Positions 12,218 to 24,188 are shown, counted from the first letter of the stretch. The stretch: DNA of 64,000 nucleotides from Pestalotiopsis fici W106-1 (GCF_000516985.1 NW_006917092.1:2558619-2622618); one strand, 5' to 3'. Notes: a model not told the origin generated them from the sequence alone. A program made the numbers and translations.

Positions 12218-12380
12218 TACGACATTCTATTTGTGCCTCTTGAGTCGTTCTCTAAGCACCCCCCGGAGCGTAGTCTCCTCCATACCAAATGTCGGCGTAG
12301 TACGACTATTGTGTCTCTTCGAGTCGTTCTCAGAGCACACCCCGAGCGTAGTCTCACCACCACCAAAATCACTGTCGGCG
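12218..12380 (+). repeat. Two tandem copies of an 80-83-bp minisatellite
   Basis: Copy 1 is 12218-12300 and copy 2 12301-12380. Both start TACGAC, contain GAGTCGTTCTC and GAGCGTAGTCTC, and end with TGTCGGCG. A further TACGAC follows at 12381. The array lies inside the 154-bp-repeat-bounded element. Confidence 0.8.
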
Positions 12381-12493
12381 TACGACAAATTACGAATTTT
12401 GCGAGAGTCTCGCTACCCCCAAGAAAATCACCCGTACCAGTATCATACACGATGGAAGCAAAAGGTCGAGGCGACCTGTATTAGGAGGGGAGA

Positions 12494-12647
12494 AGCTGGA
12501 AGGCGCGAATCTAGTACTAGATGAGGGGTAAAAACAATAACGTTGGCAGCTGTAGCTAGACCTTCTCTCTCTCTGCAGCATCAATATCACCACTCCTCTT
12601 CGTTTTTGGAATTGTTTTCCGTACTAGGCCGTGCCCAGTGAGTATCT
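12494..12647 (+). repeat. 154-bp direct repeat, right copy
   Basis: This copy is identical by eye to 11969-12122 and lies 525 bp downstream of it in the same orientation. Confidence 0.9.
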
Positions 12648-12675
12648 CGGGGGGGCAAGGAGGGGGCGGGGAGTT

Positions 12676-12730
12676 AGAAGGTCCGGTCATTTACGGTTCG
12701 GTCATTTACGGAGCGTCATTTACGGAGCGC
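12676..12730 (+). repeat. Short tandem repeat with TCATTTACGG core
   Basis: Three successive copies of TCATTTACGG, separated by short GC-rich spacers, follow a G-rich tract. The related word TTTTACGGGACGG occurs near 12790. Confidence 0.75.
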
Positions 12731-13283
12731 AAGACCGTTGGGCGAAACGTAAAAACTTGAGCGGCGGGGGAAAAGAGTGGGACGGGTGCATTTTACGGGA
12801 CGGGGGGAAAAAAACTTGTGCTTCGCATAAATAAGCTGGCGGTCACCAGTCTTCTCTAGGTCAGAGAGGCAGGCCGAGATGCCAAATTCTCTGGCTCCTA
12901 GTACAGATATAGAAAACAATTTATAGGCAGTACTAGCCATTAGCTTGGCACTGCTCTTTTTAAAGTGGCCGGCCAGTGCCGGATCGTTTACAATAAAAGC
13001 CAGGATAATATAATGGGTGCTCTTACAAGACCTTGGGTGTGCACACAATGCAAGCCCTAGTATGGGGAATATAGTATTACCATAGTGTCATACGGCATTT
13101 GTTAGTCTCTTTGCTGTGAAGCATGCTTGCAATCCGTTAGAAAACGACCCGAAAGAAGGTAAGTACCACATAGTGTATGCCATAACACCTTTCAATAATA
13201 CCCTTATCAAAATTCTCCATCGATGAAATGCGGCTGGCTGGCCAGTATATACTTTGTACTTTAGTTCATGTCTAATTGTTTTC

Positions 13284-13383
13284 NNNNNNNNNNNNNNNNN
13301 NNNNNNNNNNNNNNNNNNNNNNNNNNNNNNNNNNNNNNNNNNNNNNNNNNNNNNNNNNNNNNNNNNNNNNNNNNNNNNNNNNN
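13284..13383. other. Assembly gap (100 N)
   Basis: Exactly 100 N indicate a scaffolding gap of arbitrary length. It sits between repeats and the CAZyme cluster and is followed by a T run, so the missing sequence may be repetitive. Confidence 0.99.
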
Positions 13384-13712
13384 TTTTTTTTTTCGCCCCT
13401 GTTTTTGGAAAAGTGCCGGTTATAGTCAGCTTTAATATGTGTTATTGGTGGAATTTATGCAGCCGCGCCGAAAATATTGGAATACGCTAAATGGGGCGAT
13501 TTGCACATTCCGTTATTGATCATTATCGCGAAGTCACGACTCAATGGTTCAAAATATATTCACTTACATGCTAATGGATTAAATGGTCATACGTCAGCCT
13601 GAAAAAAAAAATGGAGATGTACCATGTAAGGTAGTTGCGATGAATATTCAAATAAAACGTTTGAAAAAGGCAAAAGGGTTTGAGTTATCACTGAATTCAA
13701 CAGCAACTGAAA

Positions 13713-15681
13713 ATGTTTTTCCTTCAAACTTTATTCGTCATTTCCTCTCTTCTTTTCGCGATTCGAATTGATGCAATCAAAGTCACAAATGGAGACGGTG
13801 GCTCATTCACTATAAATACCCAATCGTCTTATGGGTTCTCTGTAACAGTCACCAATGCTTGTGATATAACCTCTATTCTTTACCGCACTCATGAGTATCA
13901 GTACTCCGGATCTTACAGCCATTTAGCCTCTGGTCTTCCAAGTTCAGTACAGGTTTCATACAAAGTCAATGGTAAAATTGTCTATTCACCATACACCGTA
14001 CCTCTCCTGGCTGACAGCACAGGGTCATATGTCATCGTCCAGTGCGTTTCGGCAACTGCAGACTTTAACCTCACACAATATTACGTGTTCGTTGACGGCC
14101 AAGATGCAATATACTTGGGGACATACACACAATCAAATCCAAGTGTAGGAGAACTTCGTTTTCTCTTTAACCTCGTGGATCTCCAGAGCGCCTGGCCATC
14201 AGGCAAGGTATCAGACACCAGAGGCGGTACCGTAATTGAAGGCAGCGATATATACCGCGTAGGGGATGATACCCGAGCAAAAGTAAGGAACGCTTCACAC
14301 CGACAAACTACCTCGGACACCTTGAAATTAGCATTACTCGGCCGAACGCTTTATCGACGACCCCGTTCACTGTGCATACAGCTCTGACATGCACGCGTGC
14401 ATTGTCAAGCCGATTCAAGCCTACGAGGCGTCAACTGGTGGACCTTTTGCACGTGATATCTGACTCAATCTTGGAAGTGACTACTACCAAGGAGTCACTT
14501 TCTACATGAATCATGGCGATTTTGGCTACGGCTCAACCGAAGTCCCCCGGGTTGGATTCCACGGTCCGTATATCTTCTCAATGTCGGGCGCGGATGTCCG
14601 GTACCCGTCCGATTTTGACATCAGCCTCTTGGATGACTTGGGCCTCGAGGGTTATGTCAAGTCCAGCGCACGAGGAGTAGTCACAGGCACTGCATACGGC
14701 ACTCCCGCAAATTTTCAAAGAGTAGTCCATTGGTATAATTCCAAGTACCAATCATGGGCTGAAACCCAAAGCGATGGTTCATTCAAGTCACCCCCCTTAC
14801 CGGCGGACACATATACTCAAGCGTAAGTAACTCTCAACTTGGACCTAAGATTAAAGCCATAGTTTCTCACAAACTCAAAGATTATATCAAGGGCAGCTCC
14901 TTGCCGCCACTACCACGGTCAAGGTCAAAGCTGGCGCAACCGCTACCGCTTCGATTACGGCCAGCAATCCTATCATAACGCAGTCACGTACCACGGTTTT
15001 CCAAATAGGTGATTACGATGGCTCTCCGGCAAGCTTTGTGAATGCGGATATCCAGCCCCAGCATCACCCTTCTGATAAACGAATGAATTGGACAAGCGTT
15101 CCGTTCACCGTCGGCGACAATTCCAAAACATTCCCAATGGCTCTTTTCTAGGACGTCAATATTTATCAGGAGATTAAACTTATCCTTGATGCTCCGCTTG
15201 GCTGGGAAACAACCATTAGAGTGGCTACTACCATGTCATACGCTGGTGGTAGGCCAGCTCTGAATATCGACTCTTACAATTGTCCAGTCCCAAATGGCCC
15301 GGTTGATACGGATGCCCGAGGTATTACGAAGGTAAAAGGTTTCAACTTAATTTTGCCAAACCATGAATTAATCGCGATCATTTCCAGGGCAAAAGCTATG
15401 GCGACATGACAGTCTATACCTGCCAAATTCCAGCTGGTACACTTGTGAAAGGGGTAAATTACATCAACATCAGCGTTGCATCTGGCCATGCCGGTACCGG
15501 CTTCTTGTCACCAAACTTTGTAAGACAACTTTTCACTTTACCCCTCTTTTCAAATCCTGCCCTCTGCTCCCTCTCTTTCACTTTCTATAATCATAATGAC
15601 AATCAAATGATCTCACATGATTGAACAAGCACTTATTATTTTATAATCTAGATTTTTGATGCAGTCGAGTTGTTTTATTAG
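13713..15681 (+). pseudogene. PL4 rhamnogalacturonan lyase, two in-frame stops (copy A)
   Basis: This is a degraded gene for a secreted family 4 rhamnogalacturonan lyase, which cleaves the rhamnose-galacturonate backbone by beta-elimination. It starts with a signal peptide (MFFLQTLFVISSLLF) followed by the family N-terminal strand IKVTNGDGGSF. Four introns keep good splice sites: one starting after the RAK codons near 14281, others at about 14825, 15330 and 15520. Joined exons give the expected order: N-terminal lyase domain, fibronectin-like middle domain and C-terminal carbohydrate-binding domain, ending VELFY. Two nonsense codons interrupt it: TGA at 14461-14463 (after PFARDI) and TAG at 15149-15151 (after FPMALF). 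Either could arise by a single C-to-T change. A second PL4 gene lies convergently at 16106-18096. Confidence 0.82.
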
Positions 15682-16105
15682 TTATTGGTGACAACCGCAG
15701 CATTTCCGCAATAATCCCATTTATGACGGTTGAGCCAAAACGTCAGGTTAGGATTGCTAAGCTCGCTACTGTTCACGACGACTGAGAAGGGCTAGTATGA
15801 GTTTCTATATACGAAAATGTTTCTAAGGGACTATCTAAAGCTCCTTTTACTTATAAATTGTGTTATTCTCGGTAACACATTTAGTTGCCTTCAACCAAGT
15901 GTCCCTCATGGCCATGTAACTTCGTAAAGTTTTCGCACTGCACTGGATTGCGCTTGAGAGAAAGGGGTGGGGAACATCAACTTGATTTCATATCATATCC
16001 TCCAAGCACGGAGATGATGCAGTGATTATATTAAAGCTACTTGCAACCACCAAAGGCTGTATAGGCTATGTGCCGAGGGAATCTGCAATATCCGACGTCG
16101 ATGAC

Positions 16106-18096
16106 TCACTCAAGCTCCAGTCGTAGTGCATCGTATTGAATATACGTGGTCCATGGTAGCATAGCCGTCTCCACACTGGAAGCGTTGAATGGAAGGCTCA
16201 AAACAAAGAAGTTTTCACCTTGGACAAGTATGCTGGTGGGAAAGACAAATTTGTGCGCAAAGTTGTGACAGCTGACAGCGCTTCTGACGCCGCAAGAGGT
16301 GCTGACATTCCACGGGATAATGTACGTCTCAACGTCGGCGCCGTTGACATTTAGGGTGTATGGTAGGTTGACCCATTCAGGGTTCCTACTGCCTGTTTTG
16401 GCGCCCGCGACCTGCACTGTGAATGTGGCCGTTTCCACCCGTGCCAGGCTTTCAGCCGCAAGGTCGAAACGAATCGTCCAGTTGTTGACATTATCGTAGT
16501 ACGGCTCAGAACGGAAAAAGTTGCCCGGTTGTGAAATGACACTCCAATGAATGTAGTTGAAGTCCTCCTCGGGAACGCTTTCTCCCACTTTATAGTTGAC
16601 CCCATCGGGAAAGTCGGATGGGAAGTCCCAGAGGGCCCAATACATGCGGAACTGATCAGGCTGCAGCTCTTTTTCCTTGTATGGTTGCTTGCCGTGCTTG
16701 AACTCCCCCGCAGACTTATCTGGAGTGCCGATGCGCCATATTTCTGTCCCTGCTTCTTCCTCGCTCCAGGTGAAATGCGGCACGGTCTTGTTGGAGGTGC
16801 TCACTCGAATGTCGTCTTGGATAAACCATCCAAATACACCATCCGCATAGATTGTTAATCTGTACGTGCCCTCCTTCACCCTGGGTATCTCAATCTCTCC
16901 ACTGCTAGAAATCTCTGCCCAGTATTGCAAGCTATCGCCATGAATAGTGTTGCTTTGAAAGTCTTGATGGTTTTCTGCTAGCACTGCTATCGGCTCTCTG
17001 GCAGTCTTTGGCACAGAAATAGTCGCCTCAAAGGTGGTACGCCGTGAACTGACGACATAGTTGGGCACGTGATTTGCTAATTCATCATAGAAATCAGCAT
17101 TCCAGGCCGGATCTGCATATTGTGCAGCGTCCGCCGCAAGTTCTTGGAGTGAACCATTTTTGTTGAAATGATGGTACTGTGGCCCAAAGGTGCGGTCAAA
17201 TCCATCCGTCATATTCGGCGTTCGCGCTCCATGATGACTGGACACGATGTAATTGTACTGTGCACCACAATATGTTACCACAAGACAGCCACGGATAGAA
17301 TTTTTCTCAAAGTACTGACCACTATGCCGTCAACCATTATATCCGAGTGCAAGGGGCCACCATAGTACGTTTCCACAGTGTTATGTACTAGCCATGCACC
17401 ATAGGTGACATTCCCTTTACTGGTAGATCCGTCTGCATACATTCCATGCACTTTATGGTTTCGCCATTGATCCGCAAAGGCATATTTGGTGAAAAAGTTG
17501 GCGTATTGCTGAACGTAGGCCATATCGGTCAGGTTTCCAACGTATCCTGTTGCATCTTGAGCCGGAACACCCTCAGAAGTGGGCCGGGGTGCCCAGTTGT
17601 CTTGGTTGGCATACAAGTGAGTCCAGAGATCCGTGTTGGGCCGGAATAAAGTGCGCAACTCTCCGAGAGTCTGAAGGCCCGTGCCGTTGTAGTAATATAC
17701 TCGAGTGAATGTGTGAATGCCGGTTTCACCCTCTCGAAGGAACCAGTATTGTTCGATGGATTGATTTCCGTAATTGTCATTGAGAACAATACCGCCGTAG
17801 GGTGTATGAGAAGCGTCAGAACCAGTAATCAGACGATAAGAAGATGTATCTGGGTTGCCGGGACCCCAGAACCCACTTGGTACACATGAGCAGTCCACGT
17901 AAGGGCCTTTGCCCGTCGCTCCGAGGAGATTTTCACCTTGGAGAAGAATCTTCCCGACTTGGCCGTTGCTTTTGTTGACTGCTACATAAAGATCATCGTT
18001 TTGAAGGATATATTGAGTTGCTGACTCCGTTGCATTCAGAATGGCCTCAACTGCGCCAAAGAACCAGACAAAATATATGAGTGATGGTGGCAACAT
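16106..18096 (-). CDS. PL4 rhamnogalacturonan lyase, intact (copy B)
   Basis: This secreted rhamnogalacturonan endolyase has about 642 residues. Exon 1 runs 18096-17320 and exon 2 from 17257 to 16106, with a 62-nt intron (donor GTCAGT) that restores DGIVYNYIVSSHHG. The start at 18096 gives a signal peptide (MLPPSLIYFVWFFGAVEA). An N-terminal lyase domain contains HGMYADGSTSKGN, GGPLHSDIMVDG and FDRTFGPQYHHFN. The middle fibronectin-III-like domain has GTYRLTIYADGVFGWF, and the C-terminal jelly-roll domain has WTIRFDLAAESLARVETA and ends LRLELE. No break was found over the full family length. It is convergent with copy A and divergent from the GH79 gene. Copies A and B differ clearly in sequence, so they are not a recent tandem duplication. 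Confidence 0.9.
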
Positions 18097-18117
18097 TGCT
18101 ACACAAGATTGAATCAA

Positions 18118-19413
18118 CAGTTCAAGTCGACAATGAAGGTATGGAAGACTTGCTACAGTGCAAGAATCAGCATCAAGAAGTAAATAATTTCAAATTTATG
18201 ATAATTGCAATTCAAGACCTCCGGCAAATCTTGCGGCAAATCTTGTGCTCACAACAGACGGCGCCTGCTATCACGGTGCCGCCATGAGCGAAAGCAATCC
18301 GTCACCGGGGCATTTCAACGCGGATTATAGCAACTGTGCAAACAGAAGAAGATGCATTATGATATCAGGTCTGTCAAGCGCTTATCAGATCAACCACCTC
18401 TTCTTATTTTCCGTCAATGATGGTCCCTTAGTGCGTGGGAGCATTAATTTCGGTCCATTTGGTGGCGACGCCTAATGTGGCGGTGACAGGGCAACAGAAA
18501 ATTGACAATCATCCGGCAAATCCGATGCATTCAAGAATGCATGAAGGTATGAGACATGATAGGCGCAAACTTTATCTGCTGCCTCTTTTCATGTTCTGTC
18601 AATCATAAACGCTTAATGGTTTCATTCCTTTGATTTATCTGGGTTTATCTTCAAGAGATCTTTCAAGAAGCTCATCGCCGACAAAGGTATGAAACGCAGC
18701 GTGATAACAATCTGATAATATCAGAAATTATAGCAAATACTCTGAGAGGGGCCTCGTGTTTAAGCCGTTTAAATTATCTCAATTCCATATCGATATTACC
18801 TCTTTTTACTGCACTTAAAATCAATATACGAGTTGTATCTGCGGTCTATGTGTTCGACATAAATATTCAAAGCTCTTGTGGATTTTAAATCACCCCTGGT
18901 CTATAGGCCGGTGGTTATGATTCACGTCAATTAGTTGAGTCTTTGCATGAGGCGGCGTTGAAAGCCAAAATGCGGAGAGAGGGGTAGGACGCGCGGGAGA
19001 AACACGAGTGACTATGCTATAATATGTGCCTCATCGTTGAGCTATGGGTTGATGCCAAGGTTATGGAGCACCATGTCGGTATCTTTTCGCACAAGGTGAT
19101 GGTCATAGTCGGTGTGACTGGCTATTCTCTGTACTTGCAGGCGTGTGCAAACGATCAGCTGATTGTTTGATTGGTGGATTTTCCACGGTGCTTGGCATAG
19201 AAACAATGCAGGATCAAGTGTGGGGGCCATGTTGGAAAATGTGTTTACGTGAAAGATCACCTGTGCCTGATTGCTAGGTATCTGATGTTGATCGAATAAG
19301 ACACTATAAAGAAATCATTCAACTACGCAAAGTCTTTGCCTTAAATCTGCGCTTCACTTTGAGCAACTAGGTACTTATCATACTTGCCAATAAAGATCTA
19401 TCAAAAGTTCATC
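18118..19413. other. Divergent intergenic region between PL4 copy B and GH79
   Basis: These 1.3 kb contain no recognised gene and should carry the promoters of both flanking secreted-enzyme genes. The sequence is AT-rich. I could not assign regulator sites with confidence. Confidence 0.45.
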
Positions 19414-21122
19414 ATGGTTCAGCCTTTGAATCTCTTCCTGGTCCTGAGCCAGGTACTAGCGGCATATGCCATCGTTTTAGATATACCACACAGCCCTCGA
19501 GCTGGACGACAAATTGTCGACGCAAGTTATCAGGCTTTTTCTATCGAATTTTTCTCTTTTTTGGACTATTCAAGTAACTCTACGTGAGGCCGGATCTCTC
19601 CATTGTCGCGGTCGTATTTGCTAATGTAAACAAGATATTCAAACCCGCTAAACTATAACCTTGTCAAAAATATTCGGGAAATAGGAAAACGTCCAATCAA
19701 TGTCCGCATTGGAGGCTCTTCACAGAACCATGTCTGGTGGGCCCCAGACCAGGAGGAGGGGCTACGCGCTTGGTTCTGGCCAGACAGCACTGGCTACCAG
19801 AAGACTTACAATGTTACTATTGGCCCCAAATTCTACGATGCTTTTGACGCATGGCCATCAGATACGGAGTTCACGCTGGGCTTGCCCTTCTCATATTACA
19901 ACTACAGCTACCTTGAAAGCAATATCGAGATCGCAAGGCGAGCACACGTAAAGCTTGGAAACAGGCTCACTGGCTTGCAGGTCGGCAATGAAATGAAAGC
20001 GCCAGCGTTTCGTTTTCTCGAGCCGCAGACACCAAGCGACTACGTTCCTCATTGGCTCAACTATGTTTACAACATAAGCAACGCTGTTTTTGGCAAGCAA
20101 AATGAACGAGTATGGACCATAGGGGCATTCCAGGCCCCGACATGGATCAATTGTTCGGACCCTCTGTCAATTGATTGCTGGAGTATCCGATCAATTCTAG
20201 AACTTGGTATCAATGCAGAGGATCTGGGCGTGGCCGCGGATGTTCACGAGGTAAATATCATTACTTGAGAGCTAATCCACAAACTGCCTTGTAGTAATGC
20301 TAACGTGGCCCAAGTATATGGAGACATCCTCATCCAACTACGTGGATCGACAATTTCTAATGAATCACAATAATACCATTTATTACCCTGACAGCAACGC
20401 TGAGCTTGCAGCTTATGCCAAGTCCAAAGGGCTTGACTATTGGCTCGGAGAGACGAACTCTATCTCTGTGAGTGATGATACACAGTCCCAATTGATGCAG
20501 AACTAACACTCGCAATCAGGGCCATGGAAAAATCAATGTCTCGGACACTTTCGCTGCCGCCCTTTGGAACATTGATTATACTCTCTATTGCGCTCAGACC
20601 AACATTAGCCGTCTAGGATTCCACCAGGGTATTGGATGGAAATACTCCGCTTGGAACCCTATCGAAATGTGGGTTTATCCCTCCGGCGTCATGGCATCTT
20701 ACTACGCCTGGCTTGTCGTTCAGACTGCATTAGCTGGAGCGGGCAAGCAAGTCGAGCTCCTAATATCAGAGAAACACCTCGTCGCGTACGCCATATACGA
20801 AGTCGGGAGACATCGGCGGCTTGACACAAACTTGTCATCAATTGTTATTGTCAACTTGGAAGATTGGGACTCTACCAATGATGCAACAAGTCGGCCTTAT
20901 GTGGAGTTTGAGTTGCCACGGAATATCAGTCGCAAAGCTCAGTTATCCAGATTAACAGCTGCTGGTGCAGATGTCAAGGCTGCACGTGCAATAACTTTTG
21001 CTGGTCAACTGGTGAACGAGACAGGCATGATTGAAGGCGATCGGCACGTGGAAAAGTTGGACAGATCTGGAAAAGTCAAAGTTTTGTCGAGTGAAGCTGT
21101 GCTAATATCCTTTGCTCATTAG
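19414..21122 (+). pseudogene. GH79 beta-glucuronidase/heparanase-like hydrolase, one frame break
   Basis: This gene encodes a secreted family 79 glycoside hydrolase, probably a beta-glucuronidase acting on pectin or arabinogalactan side chains. Exons are 19414-19583, 19635-20250, 20295-20467 and 20520-21122. It has a signal peptide (MVQPLNLFLVLSQVLAAYA), the acid/base motif VGNEM, the likely nucleophile motif WLGETNS, and a C-terminal GH79C-type beta domain (VEFELPRNIS to LISFAH). At the exon 2/3 junction the frame fails by one base: VHE is followed by TA then ATG, where an intact gene would need a full codon, probably Tyr. Otherwise reading is continuous and splice sites are good. This may be a very recent pseudogene, a misjudged splice site or an assembly error. 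Confidence 0.75.
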
Positions 21123-21545
21123 CAGACAAAGTGAACAGTCGTTCTCCTTTTGAAAAAAAGAAAAAGAAAAAGTATTCTTGACTGTCTCAAGAACTTTGTA
21201 TCGTGATCTGCTTAATTGTTGCGGCTCCTTGTTCCAAATACAGACTGTAGGAGCACTTATGATGTCCCCATATTTACACCTCTTCGATGTTGAATGAAAA
21301 CTGCAAAGTCTTTTCAGTCATGCTGGGTGCACTATACAATCACATCTTTCCTCTCATGTTGGCATAGGTGACATTTGTATGTGAGAAACAACCAAAATTG
21401 GATTATCTGTCATAGCAAAATGAGAGGTCATAGAATCAAATATAAACCATTACCAATAGCCTTTTCATCCATACGTTGAATATTAGTTGCATCACAATGG
21501 AATTGTTGCTTGTCTCCCTGTTTCACCCTAAATACTTGGAAAGTA
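21123..21545. other. Short intergenic, convergent 3' ends
   Basis: This is AT-rich sequence between the convergent GH79 and GH28 genes, with no coding signal. It probably holds both polyadenylation regions. Confidence 0.4.
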
Positions 21546-23229
21546 TTAATTTATGGCTGAAGAACAAGTGCCCGTGCTATTGTGGACGTTTGTGCACTTG
21601 TAAGAGGATGTCGCCGCACCCGCATAGGTTATATTCATATTGCTGAAGCTGAGTCGCTGACAGCCACCAGATGCGGAGGCACATTGCATTTTTGCGATCT
21701 GATAATTCATATCAACATCACAGTCTATTTCTTCTTTCTTGGAACAAAAGGCAAAAGTGGAATCGTGCTAGTCAACAATGACCAAGGTGCAAAGGAAAAT
21801 TGAACGAGGAGAGAGAGTAGTTGACTAACTTCTTTAGTTCCAATATCGCCTGTCCATTCGTCCAAAGACACATCTGATATCTTGAAAAGAGAGGAGTTGC
21901 AGTCCCCAGTTGCTCCACTGAATGTTACACACTGTGAGATAGACATGGCTTGATTTTTTACTCCGCTGAGTTTGAAATCCTTCCAAGCTAGTCCATTTAG
22001 TTAGTGGAGTGTTTTGGGTGAAATGTTAACGTGGAAAACCTACTGATGTTTTTCATGTCTCATAGAAGGATAAATCAGTGATATATATTGTGTGGAATGG
22101 CGTTGCAAGACTTACAGCCGAGCCCACCGCCGCCACCATTAGGCGGGACTCCAACCGGTTCTCCGGTCCACGTTTTGATATACGCACCATAGCGAGTCTT
22201 GAGACACGTAATATTGCGCAAGTACACATTGTAGATGCTTTCGTACTTTCCATCGTACTGACCAATGGATCCGAGAGCGAACCCTAGCCCATTCTCAAAG
22301 ACGCTGTCCTCGATGAGGACATTGGTCGCATTCGCTTTCAGGGAGACGCTGTCGTCGGAGTTGTAAATATACCAACCACGGAGAGTGATGTTGTCCAAGA
22401 ACTCAGTCAATTCCGTCCGTGTTTCGAGCTGCGTTGCTGTTGCTCGAAGTTGAACGAACAGATATGTTCTCTAGGACAACATTTTGCGAATGGGAAACCA
22501 GCATTGTCCTATGATATCAGCACCGAATGCATTTTGATTCCAGGGATTACCCACCACATCTGTGATTGGACGAAGCTCAGCCCACTGAAACGGGAAGATT
22601 CCGCTTGCCAGATTGTGAGGCCCATCGGGCGGTCTGTGAGATATATGAGCAATCACACATAAAAGTCCAAGAGCATATTCTGACTAACGAGGATAATTGG
22701 ACTCTCCCTTGACTAGGTCATACCACGTCTGACCATTGCCATCGAACGTTCCCGTTCCATGGCCCTGGACGTTGAGGTTTTTGCCGCCCAAAAACCAAAC
22801 GGTACTCATGTTTTGATATCCTACGTCCATGGAGTTTGCGAGCCAATACGTAGTGTTCTTGCTCCACTGCAATAAGATCAGCACCTCTTTGCCAAGTTTC
22901 AAGTAGGATTTGTAGCTGATGATCGCCACTTTGAGACGTACGACAAGCTTTCCCCAAATGTCAATCGTCACATCAGACAGGCCCCTTGTGTCCAGAACTG
23001 TGTTAATGTAGTATGTCGCATTGGCAAAGATGATGTGACCGTTGCTTTTGCATTTAGAGAATGCGGTTCTGATGGCTGGCGCATCGTCACCCCCATCCCC
23101 TCTGGCCGCAATGATGCATTCTGTTGCCCTGCGCTCGAGATTCTGAGTTGCCTGTACTTCCTGGGCTGTACAGAGACTACTCAGGAGACTAAAAACAGAC
23201 AGACATTTATAAAGTGAAAATACGACCAT
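21546..23229 (-). pseudogene. GH28 exopolygalacturonase-like gene, one frame break
   Basis: This is a secreted family 28 pectin hydrolase, likely exo-acting on galacturonan or rhamnogalacturonan. Start at 23229 gives a signal peptide (MVVFSLYKCLSVFSLLSS). Inferred introns are 22941-22867 (75 nt, in frame), 22688-22634, 22555-22510, 22115-21988 and one from 21829 to about 21740. Joined exons show DIWGKLV, GTGTFDGNGQTWYD, VVLENISV, NTDGID, YNSDDSVSLKAN, GLGFALGSIGQYDG and YGAYIKTWTGEPVG; the last exon ends TGTCSSAIN. The paired catalytic Asp region reads NSDD rather than the common NGDD or NQDD. Just after NTDGID (about 22405) the frame shifts by one base, so the protein is interrupted. As elsewhere in the cluster, indel error remains possible. 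Confidence 0.72.
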
Positions 23230-24188
23230 GATGGCAGCAAAAGTCCAAATAAATCCTTGTTTTGGCTGTGATTTGTCTGGTTTGACCAAAAATGAAAGAT
23301 CAACGTCGCTTGTTCGCACCTTTTTCATAGTACTCTTATAAGTCGGGCGGCCGTCTCAATTGACAATGGCAGAGGCGAGATATTCAGTGGAAAATTGCAT
23401 TTTCGTAGCCCAATCTACGCATAATAGTCACGGAGAACTATGGTGAGACTTGGCGTGTATAGCTACAGGGGGTAATAGCTATACTCGGCATGATTCCTGG
23501 CGAATTCAACCTGTATATAACTCGTACTTTCCCTTTGAATTTATGCGGAGGCCAGTTAAAGGTTATGGCAAGGGTCCCCCACGAATGAGTCTTCAATTGT
23601 TTGTGCGGCTTCGCGGGGAAAGCAAACGGCTAATGGTGGATGAATTTTGGCCGGACTAACATAAGTGCGAAGATGGTGAATTCATAAGAATCTGTCAGAG
23701 AAAGTTTCAGTAATCATTTTGCTTAGCGGTGGAAGATTTGGGAATTATTGCTTTTGTTCGTGTGATAAGCGTGGGACAATATTTGTTTTGTGCAGCATTC
23801 GTGCACCCGGGCTTCGGGTCTTCGTCACAGATAACCACGAGGATTCAAAGATCCTTTTTTCCAATTTGTTTCTTTGATCGAGTCCTCTTTTGCATACGTC
23901 TGAATATCGAAAGCCCAATCCAGTTGATATGATATGAGCTGTGATCAATATGTATATTGGGAAACCAGGGCATTGGCAGCAATCGCATCTAACAGAGGGT
24001 GGGGGAAAAGGCCCAGTTCGCTTCTTCGCAATCTTGCGTGACGAGGCTACGCACAGAGACCATGGGGTATGCGATGTTCTGTAGATTATAACTAGAAGCT
24101 AGAGGAAGGGCTAAGCAGTAGAAGAAACACTTTCACACATGGTCATTCACATTGCATATTCCAAGTCTTTGAGATCTATCCAGCAGCA
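23230..24188. other. Divergent intergenic region between GH28 and GH2
   Basis: About 960 bp without a recognised gene, likely the promoters of the divergent GH28 and GH2 genes. Confidence 0.45.

Larger units (their letters stand above)
11969..12647. mobile_element. TRIM/LTR-like miniature element bounded by 154-bp direct repeats
   Basis: Two identical 154-bp direct repeats enclose 371 bp without convincing coding capacity, giving a total of 679 bp. Terminal direct repeats with a short non-coding interior are the hallmark of terminal-repeat retrotransposons in miniature. The interior contains two tandem copies of an 80-bp minisatellite. Against this, no primer-binding site or polypurine tract was identified and repeat ends are not obvious TG/CA. 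A simple segmental duplication is the alternative. Confidence 0.45.
10723..13283. other. Gene-free repeat-rich region before the assembly gap
   Basis: No supported protein gene lies here. The region holds a 62-bp inverted repeat, a 154-bp direct repeat, minisatellites and G-rich tracts. A minus-strand open frame at 12716-13048 is fairly long but matches no family I recognise; it may be part of a transposon. Confidence 0.55.

Noticed and set aside
12716..13048. 110-codon minus-strand open frame near the repeats
   Set aside because: It has plausible composition but no recognisable transposase or other domain; kept only as a note in the region entry.
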